From: Xiashengella succiniciproducens
GTDB lineage: Bacteria > Bacteroidota > Bacteroidia > Bacteroidales > Marinilabiliaceae
Length of the DNA stretch: 64,000 nucleotides
Direction: 5' to 3'
Assembly (NCBI RefSeq): GCF_023674465.1
Contig: NZ_CP098400.1
Coordinates: 2,942,801-3,006,800 of the forward strand
Made by a program: the position numbers and the translations under genes. The notes beneath the pieces are model-generated. The model worked only from the letters and a program-made list of their open reading frames with translations, was not told the origin of the DNA and ran no database searches. Each line of letters opens with the position of its first letter. Position 1 is the stretch's first letter. Below, one piece after another: positions 9,722 through 18,721 of this stretch.

Positions 9722-9729
9722 TACTTTTG
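9722..9729 (+). promoter_or_regulatory. Candidate -7 element of the original marC promoter
   Basis: TACTTTTG matches TAnnTTTG and ends 2 bp before the target duplication of the insertion sequence. If the insertion is removed in thought, this box lies about 16 bp before the marC start codon. No clear -33 TTTG is visible. Confidence 0.35.
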
Positions 9730-9731
9730 AC

Positions 9732-9736
9732 GAAAA
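9732..9736. repeat. Left 5-bp target-site duplication of the IS
   Basis: GAAAA directly precedes the left inverted repeat and recurs at 11471-11475 directly after the right one. A 4-5 bp duplication is what IS1380-family elements make. Confidence 0.85.
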
Positions 9737-9752
9737 CCTATATTGAGCGATT
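9737..9752 (+). repeat. Left terminal inverted repeat of the IS
   Basis: CCTATATTGAGCGATT; matches the inverse of the right end except for one T/A difference at position 5. Confidence 0.9.
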
Positions 9753-9864
9753 TATACAAAAAAAAATAAAAGATAGCTTGCTTATAACCTTGATAATGTG
9801 TATTTTAGAGGTATTAAAATAAAAAAACAACACTTCACCATTTAGGTGCACAAGACTATCTTTT

Positions 9865-11250
9865 ATGAGTACGAAGATAACAAAAATCGGCATTACAACC
9901 AATAAAATTTCTGGTCGTGGAGGGCTCCCTTTATTTCTTCGCTACACTGAGCAAATTGGCTTATATGGGCTAATATCGCGTAATGTTTCTTCTCTGCTTA
10001 CTGGAAACAGCAAAGGCTTGCAGCTTCAACAGTTTGTAAAACAGATTGTTGCATTTTTTATAGATGGCACAAATATGGCCATAAGCAGTTTTGATCAAAG
10101 TAAAAAGGATGAAGGATATGCATGTTTGCTTGAATGCAAGACCGACCAATTGGCCTCTTCTCACCAGGTCAAACGTTTTTTTGGGAAGCTGTCCGTTATT
10201 TCAAACTCGGTATTCAATAAGATACTTAATGAACTGTTTATCTGGAGGCTTCACATATCCAAACCCAAAGTTATAGAACTGGGCATTGACACCATGGTTT
10301 TGGATAATGACGATGCTGCGAAACGCGAAGGTTGCGAGGTCACTTACAAGCGTAAGAAAGGGTTTCAGCCACTTCATATATGCTGGGGCTCGTTTCTGAT
10401 AGACGTGACCTTTAGAAAAGGAAGTGCTCATTCCAATCATGGATCAGATTACACCGACAGGGTACGCTCTATAGTAAATCTGATACGCAAGAGATACTCC
10501 AAAGAAGTCCCTATTGTGGTGTGCGCCGATAGTGGGTTTGCGGATCAGAAAGCGTACGAGATATTCGAGCAAGAGCTTAATATACATTACATTACAACAG
10601 GAAAATTGTACAATGATGTTACTGAATATGTAAAGGCTTTACCCATTGACACTTTGGGCAAAATCACTAAAAATAAAGCAGTCTGGCAATTTGCGGAATT
10701 TGCCAGCAAGTTGAAATCCTGGTCCAAGTTTCGTCGTTGCTTTTTTACCAGATTGCACCGGGATGATACCGGGCAGTACGTAATGGAATTTGGTAAGCCT
10801 GACAGCGTCATCTATACCAATATCGGGAACTGTCCTGTCGCTGACAAAAGGCTTCGGGCATCCGGTGGAGATGAGTGGTTTAAAGCTGATACCATCATAC
10901 GAAAATCACACCAAAGAGGAGCCGACGAGTTGATACATCGTAGCATTAAAGAGCTTGCTACCAGAGAACAACTTCCTTTTAAATCCTTTGGAATGAACAG
11001 AGCCTATTATTTTATGCTGGTAGTTACACACTTTATTTTCGAAGCATACAAACAAGATGTTACCGCAGAGGTTATTCCGGTAACCGTATATCCTAATACA
11101 TTCAGAAGAAAGCTTATTGATTTTGCTGTCAAGATAACCTCAAGGGCAAGGAGTATTGTCCTGAATGTCACCAGAGTAATTTATGAAACGATAAATATTG
11201 AAGAGTTATGGGAACGGTGTCAGTCACCGCCGAAAATTCAGTTTGCATAA
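9865..11250 (+). CDS. IS1380-type DDE transposase
   Basis: A 461-residue cut-and-paste transposase. The catalytic triad is visible: first Asp in GIDTMVLDN (D142), second Asp in VVCADSGF (D222), and Glu in RGADELIHRSIKE (E355). The last has the R-3-E-6-K spacing of IS4-like enzymes, although the tyrosine of that signature is replaced by serine. The GFQPLHICW stretch (167-175) is the usual IS1380 motif between the first two acids. The frame is intact from the ATG at 9865 to the TAA at 11248-11250. It lies wholly inside the inverted repeats, so it is probably active. Confidence 0.93.
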   Translation: MSTKITKIGITTNKISGRGGLPLFLRYTEQIGLYGLISRNVSSLLTGNSKGLQLQQFVKQIVAFFIDGTNMAISSFDQSKKDEGYACLLECKTDQLASSHQVKRFFGKLSVISNSVFNKILNELFIWRLHISKPKVIELGIDTMVLDNDDAAKREGCEVTYKRKKGFQPLHICWGSFLIDVTFRKGSAHSNHGSDYTDRVRSIVNLIRKRYSKEVPIVVCADSGFADQKAYEIFEQELNIHYITTGKLYNDVTEYVKALPIDTLGKITKNKAVWQFAEFASKLKSWSKFRRCFFTRLHRDDTGQYVMEFGKPDSVIYTNIGNCPVADKRLRASGGDEWFKADTIIRKSHQRGADELIHRSIKELATREQLPFKSFGMNRAYYFMLVVTHFIFEAYKQDVTAEVIPVTVYPNTFRRKLIDFAVKITSRARSIVLNVTRVIYETINIEELWERCQSPPKIQFA

Positions 11251-11454
11251 GGCAGAACAACATACCTCAGGATTGTAAACCCGTAGTGGTAATGGGAGAC
11301 TTATGTCCAGACCCATAGAAAATGCGATAAAGTTCGGTTTGAGTGAAAAACAGAACTGAATTTTCGTTGAAAAAGTACACGAAAGAAGCCTACCTCTGAG
11401 AAAATTTCCGTTTTTTTGAAATCAAGTGAGACGACGGGGGCAGGTGAAATTACG

Positions 11455-11470
11455 AATCGCTCAATTTAGG
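11455..11470 (-). repeat. Right terminal inverted repeat of the IS
   Basis: AATCGCTCAATTTAGG; inverse complement of the left end with a single mismatch. Confidence 0.9.
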
Positions 11471-11475
11471 GAAAA
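11471..11475. repeat. Right 5-bp target-site duplication of the IS
   Basis: GAAAA, identical to 9732-9736. It is followed by TTTGATTAT and then the marC ATG at 11485. Confidence 0.85.
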
Positions 11476-11484
11476 TTTGATTAT

Positions 11485-12090
11485 ATGCTAGATTTTGATT
11501 TTATTGAAATGTTATCGGCCTTCATTGTTTTGTTTGCCGTAATCGATATTCTCGGTTCTATACCGATTGTGCTTGATATCCGTGATAAGGGAGGTAGAAT
11601 TGATGCATGGAAGGCAGCCCCTGTTTCCTTTATCATACTTATTGTTTTTCTGTTCCTGGGAGAGGCTCTCCTTGGACTATTTGGGGTTGACTTATCATCA
11701 TTTGCAATTGCCGGTTCATTGATACTTATGATTATGGCCATTGAGATGATACTAGGGGTTCAAATCTTCAAACACGACTCCCCTACAGGTGCATCCATAG
11801 TTCCTATTGCATTCCCGCTTATAGCCGGAGCAGGTTCATTTACGACCCTGCTGGCCTTGCGTGCTGAGTTTGCCCTGTCAACAATTATTGTTGCATTATT
11901 TCTGAATATAGTCGTGGTATTTTTCGTGCTTCACTATACCGATAAAATCAAGCATATTGCAGGTGCCGGTGGTGTATATGTACTCAAGAAATTTTTCGGC
12001 ATAATCCTTATGGCTATGTCAATAAGGCTCTTTATGTCAAACTTTGCTTCCCTGCTTGTCGAAATGATAGATCATTTCAAAGGGTTGTAG
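11485..12090 (+). CDS. MarC family inner-membrane protein
   Basis: A 201-residue integral membrane protein with six predicted hydrophobic segments. Family signatures are visible: FIVLFAVIDILGSIPIVLDI near the N-terminus, AGSLILMIMAIEMILG in the middle, and PIAFPLIAGAGSFTTLL at about 112-128. MarC proteins were once linked to antibiotic resistance, but that link is not supported and their substrate is unknown. The start codon is 14 bp after an IS end, so its native leader has been separated from the gene. It is followed 13 bp later by the RNase HI gene and probably co-transcribed with it. The family call is secure; the function is not known. Confidence 0.93.
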   Translation: MLDFDFIEMLSAFIVLFAVIDILGSIPIVLDIRDKGGRIDAWKAAPVSFIILIVFLFLGEALLGLFGVDLSSFAIAGSLILMIMAIEMILGVQIFKHDSPTGASIVPIAFPLIAGAGSFTTLLALRAEFALSTIIVALFLNIVVVFFVLHYTDKIKHIAGAGGVYVLKKFFGIILMAMSIRLFMSNFASLLVEMIDHFKGL

Positions 12091-12103
12091 AATAACTTCA
12101 ACT

Positions 12104-12697
12104 ATGCCTTATTATGTAGTGTGGGTAGGTGCCGAACCAGGTATCTACGACAGCTGGAACGACTGTAGGAAAAGAATCATAGGCTTCCCCGGTGCCAGGT
12201 ACAAGAAGTTCAACACTCTTGCCGAAGCTGAGGAAGCTTTTGGATCGTCACGCAGTTCAAAGCCAAAGGCCGTTAAACTCTCGGGTTTTGAATCTCCTAT
12301 TCAGGATGCATTGGCCGTTGACGCAGCATGTAGCGGCAACCCCGGAGTTATGGAATATCGTGGGGTGCATGTCGGAAGCAGACAGGAATGGTTTAACTTC
12401 AAGATCGAACTTGGAACCAACAATATTGGAGAGTTTCTTGGAATTGTTCACGGCCTTGCTTTTCAAAAACAACATAACCTAAACATCCCCATTTACAGTG
12501 ATTCACAAATTGCTATAGGCTGGATAAAGGCAGGAAAATGCAAAACCAAACTAGCGGTAAACGAAAAAACAAAAAAGCTATTTGAAGTGATCAGGAGGGC
12601 TGAAGAATGGCTTGCTCATAATAGTTGGGATCAACCGCTGCTCAAATGGGAAACAAAACGATGGGGAGAGATTCCTGCCGACTTCGGCAGGAAATAA
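12104..12697 (+). CDS. rnhA: Ribonuclease HI with N-terminal viroplasmin domain
   Basis: Cleaves the RNA strand of RNA-DNA hybrids. The first 48 residues form a caulimovirus viroplasmin-like hybrid-binding domain (PYYVVWVGAEPGIYDSW and ARYKKFNTLAEAEEAFG). The RNase H domain follows a short linker, with catalytic D73 in AVDAACSGNP, E110 in NNIGEFLG, D133 in IYSDSQIAIGW, and a last acidic residue in IPADFGRK near the end. The 197-residue length is normal for this architecture. Its last codons overlap a strong hairpin. It sits in a likely operon with marC. An RNase HII is encoded 9 kb away, so both types are present. Confidence 0.93.
   Translation: MPYYVVWVGAEPGIYDSWNDCRKRIIGFPGARYKKFNTLAEAEEAFGSSRSSKPKAVKLSGFESPIQDALAVDAACSGNPGVMEYRGVHVGSRQEWFNFKIELGTNNIGEFLGIVHGLAFQKQHNLNIPIYSDSQIAIGWIKAGKCKTKLAVNEKTKKLFEVIRRAEEWLAHNSWDQPLLKWETKRWGEIPADFGRK
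12672..12695. other. Perfect hairpin across the end of the RNase HI gene
   Basis: TTCCTGCCGA and TCGGCAGGAA form a 10-bp perfect inverted repeat with only CT between them, ending at the stop codon of the RNase HI gene. No T-run follows on either strand, so it is not a standard terminator. It may protect the 3' end of the message. Confidence 0.55.
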
Positions 12698-12737
12698 TGA
12701 AGTCCAAAATATCATGAAAAGCCTGAGACCTGGCAGT

Positions 12738-14657
12738 TTATTGCATCATCAACGGCAGGTTGAAACAAACACGATGTCCCGTTTTTACCTTTCCATCATA
12801 GCGCTCTTCACTGCGTATATACCCAAAATCCGTCGGCCTGTTTTTTAATCCTTTTCCCTTGTAAATGTGACTAAAGGATACTGCGATTCCCATATTCCTG
12901 TATTTTTCTTCCAGGGACTTACAAGCATAATGGCAATTTCCTTCGGCACCATTGTCCTCAATTATTACCTCCAAAGCATTTCCCCGTCTCATAAATGCAA
13001 TATCAAATTTGATCTTATCCTGAGACCTAAAGGCCATTATATCAGCAAGGGCATTCTCCAAAAATGGCTGTGATATCATCGAGGGTACAAGAATTGCTCC
13101 GGCATTCTGCATAACATTACTCTCTATTCTGTGTTCTATAGGCTTTCCAAGCATCTGATCCTGGACCCTCAGGAAAGACCTAAGGTAATCTATCTCCATA
13201 CTTAGAGGTATCAGCTCCTGCCCGGAGAATTTCAGCACCTGTTCTATATGACGTGCTATCATATCCAGCTGATCAACAGCCCTTTCACTATCACCCACTT
13301 CGATACACTGTTTTACATTCTTAAGAGAGCTCAGCATCAGATCGGGATTACACTTTTCCTTCATTAGCTCCTTTTTCAGCTCTTCCACATTCTTCTGTTG
13401 CAATAGTCGGCGTCTTCTTTGGTAGGCTGACGCAAAAGCAATTACTGCGGAGACAGAAACTAAAATAATAAGACTCCAAAATAATCTTTCCCTCATAATA
13501 GCCTTCTTAATTCTATGGTCTCTCTCCTTAATCTGTCGCTCCAGTTCCATATCCATAACCCCTTTTGCATAGTCCGGGTTATCCTTAAGCATCTTGTCCC
13601 TCAGTGCAATATATCTCTCGAAATTAACGAGGGCACTATCATATTGCTCAATCTGCTTGTAAACCAAATATTCAGAATTCAGAAGATTTAGCAGCAACTC
13701 CTTCATTTCGTACTGCACAGCCAGGCCTTCAGCCTTTTTGTATAGGTAGATGGACTGAAGATACTCCCCCTTCTTTGCATAATTGTCTCCTAACATAGAA
13801 TAGGTATTAACTTCTGCAAAACGGTCTCCCTCTGCTTTATTGATTACCAATGCCCGTTCAAGTATCCTTCCTGCCTCATCATACTTCTCCTGCCTCATCT
13901 TTAAGGAACCGATATTACTAAGCACTCTGGCCTCCATCGCATTATTCCGCTCCCTTCTGTAATACTCCAGAGCCTTTTCATAATTGGCAGCTGCCTCATC
14001 GAGTTGACCATATTCTGCATATACTGCTGCAATATTATTATAGACGCTCGCAACCTCCTCCCATTCCTGTTCTTTGAGATAAACATCAAGGGCTTTTTGA
14101 TACAGGTCGAGTGATTTGGCAAACTGCTCACCATGAGAAAAAACTATGGCCATATTCTGGTAACACTGAGCAATGCCGTATGAGTTGTTAATCTCAAGCT
14201 CTAGCTTAAGTGATTGGGAAAAGTTCTCAATAGATTCGTCAAAATCTCCCTGATAGTATTTAACCAGTCCAAGATTGTTATACGCTGCGCTTAGCCTTGC
14301 TGTATCATTTACATTCCTGTAAAACTCAATTGCACGAGAATACTGTTGGGAAGCTTCACTCCAATTACTTAGGGAATACTCCAGTTCGCCTCTGTAGAAA
14401 GCTGCATACGCAGCAAGAAGATCTGGATTATATCCTTCCAGGTCTTCAATCCTGTTTATTAGTTTCCTTGCTTCAGCTGCATTGACATCTATCGCCTCTA
14501 CCACTAACTCAACAAGGTCTGCAAGCTTTTTTTCATCAGCTGCAGATGTAAGTTGTACCCCAACTACTGATAAAACAACAATGACTGAGATGCGCAGCAT
14601 AGTAAAGGGGCGAATCATAGTCCGGTATCTATTAGATAGTATCGTAAAAATAATCAA
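12738..14657 (-). CDS. TPR-repeat membrane protein with degenerate LytS-type histidine kinase domain
   Basis: A 639-residue protein: N-terminal hydrophobic signal (about 20-40), seven or so TPR repeats (about 80-350), one membrane segment (about 392-411), a coiled stretch, and a His_kinase/HATPase region (about 430-639). The usual phospho-acceptor motif NPHFLFNSL reads NPDLMLSSL, with D439 in place of histidine. The ATPase part keeps N535 (PFLENAL) and the DNG motif (568-570), but the GIGLxN loop reads GIAVSF. So it probably does not phosphorylate itself and may act as a binding or scaffold protein. No response regulator is adjacent. It is convergent with the RNase HI gene. Confidence 0.82.
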   Translation of the reverse strand: MIIFTILSNRYRTMIRPFTMLRISVIVVLSVVGVQLTSAADEKKLADLVELVVEAIDVNAAEARKLINRIEDLEGYNPDLLAAYAAFYRGELEYSLSNWSEASQQYSRAIEFYRNVNDTARLSAAYNNLGLVKYYQGDFDESIENFSQSLKLELEINNSYGIAQCYQNMAIVFSHGEQFAKSLDLYQKALDVYLKEQEWEEVASVYNNIAAVYAEYGQLDEAAANYEKALEYYRRERNNAMEARVLSNIGSLKMRQEKYDEAGRILERALVINKAEGDRFAEVNTYSMLGDNYAKKGEYLQSIYLYKKAEGLAVQYEMKELLLNLLNSEYLVYKQIEQYDSALVNFERYIALRDKMLKDNPDYAKGVMDMELERQIKERDHRIKKAIMRERLFWSLIILVSVSAVIAFASAYQRRRRLLQQKNVEELKKELMKEKCNPDLMLSSLKNVKQCIEVGDSERAVDQLDMIARHIEQVLKFSGQELIPLSMEIDYLRSFLRVQDQMLGKPIEHRIESNVMQNAGAILVPSMISQPFLENALADIMAFRSQDKIKFDIAFMRRGNALEVIIEDNGAEGNCHYACKSLEEKYRNMGIAVSFSHIYKGKGLKNRPTDFGYIRSEERYDGKVKTGHRVCFNLPLMMQ

Positions 14658-14694
14658 ATAGTTATAAAAATGAAATTCTCATACTTTATTTGCA

Positions 14695-15924
14695 CTAATC
14701 TATCAGTTTGAGAATTTCTTCTGTAGCACCGCACATACTTTGTACATATTCTAGTGCAGCTTCCCCAGATTTCTTCAGATAATCTTTATTCTCATCATCC
14801 CATAATCTTTCCATAAGATTACCAAACTCCACACTGTCATTAATAGAAAAACCTGCGCCCTTTTCTTTGAGATCTATAGCTTCTTTGAACTTAAGGTGAC
14901 GTGGTCCGAAAATCACAGGCATACCATAAGTAGCTGCTTCAAGTGTATTGTGTATGCCCTTGCCAAAGCCACCTCCCAGATATGCCACACTTCCATATCT
15001 GTATATTGCAGAAAGCAGTCCTATGGTATCAATTATAAGTACCCTGACATCAGCTCCGATCTCTCCCTTAACTTTGGTGTAACGGCAAACAGGAAGGGCA
15101 AAACGCCTCTCAAGCTGCTGAACATGTGACTCATCCACCATATGAGGAGCAATAATTAGCTTTACGTCCTTAGCTGAATTATTAATATAGCTTGCTATTA
15201 TCTGTTCGTCAGCAGGCCATGTGCTACCGGCAACAAGTACTTTTGCCCCTGTGGCAAAATTTTCAACTACAGGAATTGGGTTGGCTGCTGCTGCAATGGC
15301 AGCAACCCTGTCAAAACGGGTATCTCCGGCAACTATATATGCCTTAATGCCAATCCCATCAAGGAGGGCGGCAGATTTCTCATCCTGAATATAAAAACAC
15401 TTAACATTGTTCAGTATTTTCCTGAACCAGCCACCGTACCATTTGAAAAAGATCTGATCCTTACGGAATATTGCTGACACAAGATAAAGAGGAGTCCCCA
15501 CTTCTTTCAACTCCCTGAAATAGTTGTACCAATACTCATACTTCACAAAGAAAACCATCCGCGGATTAACTGTACTGATAAATCTTTTTGCATTGGCTCT
15601 GGTATCTGATGGCAGGTAACAAACGACATCAGCTTCCTTGTAGTTCTTTCTGACTTCATAGCCTGAAGGAGAATAAAAGCTGAGAACTATCTTGTATGAA
15701 GGATTCTTTTTCCTGATGGCTTCAATCAACGGCCTTCCCTGTTCAAATTCGCCAAGAGAAGCACAGTGCACCCATATTACATCACCTTCAAGAGAGACTC
15801 CCCCAAGGGTATCCCACACAGTCTTTCTTCCCTTTACCAGTAGAGCAGCCCTTTTACTAAAAGGTGCTGCAAGGCTTACTGCCAAATCAAATAATGCTAT
15901 TCCCAAATTATAGAATAAGTGCAT
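14695..15924 (-). CDS. waaA: 3-deoxy-D-manno-octulosonic acid (Kdo) transferase
   Basis: Adds Kdo from CMP-Kdo to lipid A precursor at the inner membrane, a core step of lipopolysaccharide synthesis. The 409-residue protein starts with a hydrophobic membrane-anchor helix (about 5-22) and has the family motifs VIWVHCASLGEFEQGRPLIE (49-68), LVSAIFR, VAGSTWPADE and GGGFGKGIHNTLEA (about 315-330). Both GT-B halves are present and length is typical. The next gene upstream, glnS, is divergent. Call secure. Confidence 0.94.
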   Translation of the reverse strand: MHLFYNLGIALFDLAVSLAAPFSKRAALLVKGRKTVWDTLGGVSLEGDVIWVHCASLGEFEQGRPLIEAIRKKNPSYKIVLSFYSPSGYEVRKNYKEADVVCYLPSDTRANAKRFISTVNPRMVFFVKYEYWYNYFRELKEVGTPLYLVSAIFRKDQIFFKWYGGWFRKILNNVKCFYIQDEKSAALLDGIGIKAYIVAGDTRFDRVAAIAAAANPIPVVENFATGAKVLVAGSTWPADEQIIASYINNSAKDVKLIIAPHMVDESHVQQLERRFALPVCRYTKVKGEIGADVRVLIIDTIGLLSAIYRYGSVAYLGGGFGKGIHNTLEAATYGMPVIFGPRHLKFKEAIDLKEKGAGFSINDSVEFGNLMERLWDDENKDYLKKSGEAALEYVQSMCGATEEILKLID

Positions 15925-15952
15925 CTTTTCGTTCTTTCATTTGATACACGCC

Positions 15953-15960
15953 AAAAATAC
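15953..15960 (-). promoter_or_regulatory. Candidate -7 element for waaA
   Basis: On the minus strand this reads TATTTTTG, 29 bp before the waaA start, matching TAnnTTTG. No good -33 element is visible. Confidence 0.35.
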
Positions 15961-16054
15961 AATAAGCTTGCCGAGTATCGCATATTTTGCCTCGAAAAAT
16001 GAACAATGCTGTTAAAAACTTATATTTTTGTAGTTTTGTAAATACCAGAAGGAT

Positions 16055-17773
16055 ATGAGTATGGAATCCAGTACGATGCCTGGTGAAGATATCAGGAGCA
16101 ATTTCGTAATTGAAGAAATAGAGAAGGACCTGGCAATGGGTCGTAACGGAGGTAAAATTCTTACACGTTTTCCACCTGAGCCCAACGGCTATCTACATAT
16201 AGGGCATGCCAAGGCTATATGCCTCAATTTTGGCATAGCGGAGCGCTACAATGCTAAGTGTAATTTACGTTTTGACGACACCAACCCTGTCAAGGAAGAC
16301 GTAGAATACATAGAATCAATCAAGGAAGACATTCAGTGGTTAGGATTTCAATGGGCTGATGAACCAAAATATGCATCCGATTATTTTGAGCAGCTTTATG
16401 AATGGGCTATCAAACTTATTAAGAAGGGATACGCCTATGTATGCCAACTTTCAGCCGAAGAGATAGCTGCCCAGAAAGGTACTCCTACCGAACCTGGTCA
16501 GGAAAGTCCCTATAGGAATCGTTCAGTTGAAGAGAACCTTGAACTCTTCGAAAGAATGAGAAAGGGTGAGTTTAAGGAAGGGGAGATGATTTTGAGGGCC
16601 AAAATAGATATGGCTTCTCCAAATATGCATATGCGTGACCCCATCATGTACAGGATCATCCACAAGAGCCACCACCGCACCGGTGACAAATGGTGTATCT
16701 ACCCTATGTATGATTACACCCATGGGCAAAGCGACTTTATCGAAGGTATCACACACTCACTTTGTACCCTTGAGTTTGCCGTACACAGACCTCTATATGA
16801 CTGGTTCCTCGACAAGATACTGGAAGGCGAGCCCACTCCGGAGGTTAGAACAAGACAAATTGAGTTTGCCCGTCTTAATATCAATTATACTGTTATGAGC
16901 AAGCGTAAGCTGCTCGAACTTGTGCAACTGAAAGTAGTATCAGGTTGGGATGATCCCCGTATGCCAACTATTTCCGGCTTACGTCGCCGAGGCTATACTC
17001 CGGAATCTGTCAGGATGTTTGCCGAAAAGGTGGGAGTTGCAAAGCGTGACAATGTAATAGATATAGCACTCCTGGAACACTGCGTAAGGGAAGATCTAAA
17101 CAAGAAAGCTACAAGGGTAAATGCAGTGCTTGATCCGATTAAAATGATAATCACAAATTATCCTGAGGATCAGGTTGAAATGCTCGAGACTGTCAATAAT
17201 CCTGAAGACGAAACCATGGGCTCTCGTACAATTCCATTCTGTCGTGAGCTATACATTGAAAGGGATGACTTTATGGAAAATCCCCCAAAGAAGTACTTCA
17301 GGCTCGGTCCAGACAGGGAAGTACGTCTGAAAAGTGCGTACATAGTAAAGTGCGAAGGTTTCAAGAAGGATGACCAAGGTAATATAACTGAGATTTACTG
17401 TACCTACGATCCGGAAAGCCGTAGTGGTTCTGAAGGATCTGCACGAAAGGTCAAGGCGACCCTCCACTGGGTATCTGCAAGACATGCAATAGATGCAGAG
17501 GTAAGACTCTATGATAGACTCTTCCTCGATCCGGAACCAGATGGACATAAAGACAAGGATTTCAAAGAATTTCTGAATCCTGACTCTTTAAAAGTTCTAA
17601 ATCACTGCAAACTGGAACCCATGCTTGCTGAAGCCAAGCCTTTGGAACATTTCCAGTTCCAGCGCCTAGGGTATTTCTCCGTTGATCCCGGCTCCAAACC
17701 TGATATGCTTGTATTTAACAAGACTGTAGGACTTAAAGATACCTGGGCAAAAATCAGCAACAAGGAAGAGTAA
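16055..17773 (+). CDS. glnS: Glutamine--tRNA ligase
   Basis: Charges tRNA-Gln directly with glutamine. The 572-residue class I synthetase has the HIGH motif in [14 protein letters not shown] (48-51) and the second signature VMSKRKL (about 279-285). The acceptor-binding region lies between, and the two anticodon-binding beta-barrels occupy about 345-560. Length is normal. A candidate -7 element (TATTTTTG at 16023-16030) lies 25 bp upstream. The first codons give [10 protein letters not shown], so starting at the second or third Met is possible. It ends before a hairpin terminator. Presence of GlnS together with GltX in this window suggests the direct, not the amidotransferase, route for Gln-tRNA. 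Confidence 0.97.
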   Translation: MSMESSTMPGEDIRSNFVIEEIEKDLAMGRNGGKILTRFPPEPNGYLHIGHAKAICLNFGIAERYNAKCNLRFDDTNPVKEDVEYIESIKEDIQWLGFQWADEPKYASDYFEQLYEWAIKLIKKGYAYVCQLSAEEIAAQKGTPTEPGQESPYRNRSVEENLELFERMRKGEFKEGEMILRAKIDMASPNMHMRDPIMYRIIHKSHHRTGDKWCIYPMYDYTHGQSDFIEGITHSLCTLEFAVHRPLYDWFLDKILEGEPTPEVRTRQIEFARLNINYTVMSKRKLLELVQLKVVSGWDDPRMPTISGLRRRGYTPESVRMFAEKVGVAKRDNVIDIALLEHCVREDLNKKATRVNAVLDPIKMIITNYPEDQVEMLETVNNPEDETMGSRTIPFCRELYIERDDFMENPPKKYFRLGPDREVRLKSAYIVKCEGFKKDDQGNITEIYCTYDPESRSGSEGSARKVKATLHWVSARHAIDAEVRLYDRLFLDPEPDGHKDKDFKEFLNPDSLKVLNHCKLEPMLAEAKPLEHFQFQRLGYFSVDPGSKPDMLVFNKTVGLKDTWAKISNKEE

Positions 17774-17799
17774 AGTTCGGGTGTCCAAATTATAGGGGG

Positions 17800-17858
17800 A
17801 AGCGTAACCTTATTGATGCTTTAAATGTTTAAGCTATAATAAGATTACGCTTTTCTGT
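17800..17858 (+). terminator. Terminator after glnS
   Basis: AAGCGTAACCTTATT pairs with AATAAGATTACGCTT (14 of 15, the remaining pair a G-T) around an A/T-rich loop. It is followed by a T-rich stretch, just before the YwqK-like gene. Confidence 0.7.
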
Positions 17859-17875
17859 ATTATATAAAAGGCCTT

Positions 17876-18700
17876 ATGTACAAGTATTCAGGAGCCCAAA
17901 TATTCAGACCGGCAATAGTGGTATTAGTGCTGACATTTGCAGTGTATATAAACGTCGGTGGACAAAATTCTCTTGATGCTTCCGGTCAGAAGACAGGAAA
18001 ATGGCAATACTTCAATAAAGAAGGACAACTTACCGAAGAGGGAGAATATCGTTCCGGAAAGAAGGAAGGTATATGGAAGGCTTTCTATCCGGATGGCACC
18101 GTCAAGTATGAAATCACCTTCAAAGATGGTGTAGCCAACGGTCCTGCAAAGTTTTACTTCCCCGACGGCTCTCTTTGGGAAGAAGGAATCTGGAAGGAGG
18201 CTTTCTGGGTAGGCGACTACCGACTCTACCATCCCGGAGGAAAACCCGCTTATGAATTTCATTACAATGACTGGGGGAAACGTGAGGGTGAACAGAAATA
18301 CTACTATGCGGACGGAACTATCAAGTTCAGGGGCAAGTGGCAGGACGGGGCCATTGACGGCAAGGTTGAAGTATATGACTCTTCAGGAAAACTGCAGGCT
18401 ATCAGGAATTACGAAAACGGAAGCTTTGAAAGCACAGATACCAAACCATCAGTTCTGCCTGAATCAAATGAACGTGAACCCGACCGTATAGTATCACCAT
18501 TCCATGGAACCGGATACCACACTGCCTACAGACTGGATGGACGCATCTATCAAAAGGGATATTACCGTGAAGGCATATTATACGATGGAGAGGAATTCAT
18601 CTATGACAGTAGTGGTGTCCTCAGACAGATAAGGGTTTATGAAAACGGCAAACTTGTCAGAATTAAATCAGGACGGGAAATTGAGGGTACTGCGCAATAA
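17876..18700 (+). CDS. MORN/YwqK-repeat exported protein
   Basis: A 274-residue protein with an N-terminal hydrophobic signal (about 12-29). At least eight repeats of the MORN/YwqK kind follow, each reading roughly G-x-W-x-x-[FY]-x-x-[DG]-G: GKWQYFNKEG, GIWKAFYPDG, GPAKFYFPDG, GDYRLYHPGG, GEQKYYYADG, then the later GKVEVYDSSG and GEEFIYDSSG. Database labels often call these YwqK antitoxins, but no toxin is next to it and the signal sequence argues against that. Such repeats fold as beta-hairpin sheets, probably binding surfaces. It lies between glnS and cysS with a terminator before it. Function unknown. Confidence 0.8.
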   Translation: MYKYSGAQIFRPAIVVLVLTFAVYINVGGQNSLDASGQKTGKWQYFNKEGQLTEEGEYRSGKKEGIWKAFYPDGTVKYEITFKDGVANGPAKFYFPDGSLWEEGIWKEAFWVGDYRLYHPGGKPAYEFHYNDWGKREGEQKYYYADGTIKFRGKWQDGAIDGKVEVYDSSGKLQAIRNYENGSFESTDTKPSVLPESNEREPDRIVSPFHGTGYHTAYRLDGRIYQKGYYREGILYDGEEFIYDSSGVLRQIRVYENGKLVRIKSGREIEGTAQ

Positions 18701-18721
18701 AAGCTCCAGATCAAAAGGAAT

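Larger units (their letters stand above)
9737..11470 (+). mobile_element. Complete IS1380-family insertion sequence
   Basis: A 1734-bp element bounded by 16-bp terminal inverted repeats: CCTATATTGAGCGATT at 9737-9752 and, inverted, CCTAAATTGAGCGATT at 11455-11470 (15 of 16 match). It is flanked by the direct repeat GAAAA on both sides. It holds one full-length transposase, about 112 bp of A/T-rich left end and about 204 bp of non-coding right end after the transposase stop. Intact ends, open reading frame and matching duplications suggest recent insertion. It sits between the Wzi-like gene and marC, 14 bp before the marC start. No passenger gene is present. Confidence 0.92.

Noticed and set aside
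9650-9736. Possible second mobile element left of the IS
   Set aside because: Only A/T-rich sequence; no repeat, end or coding remnant was found outside the defined IS borders.
17876-18700. Toxin-antitoxin system suggested by the YwqK label
   Set aside because: No toxin gene nearby, and the protein has a signal sequence and MORN-like repeats, so the antitoxin name is not supported.
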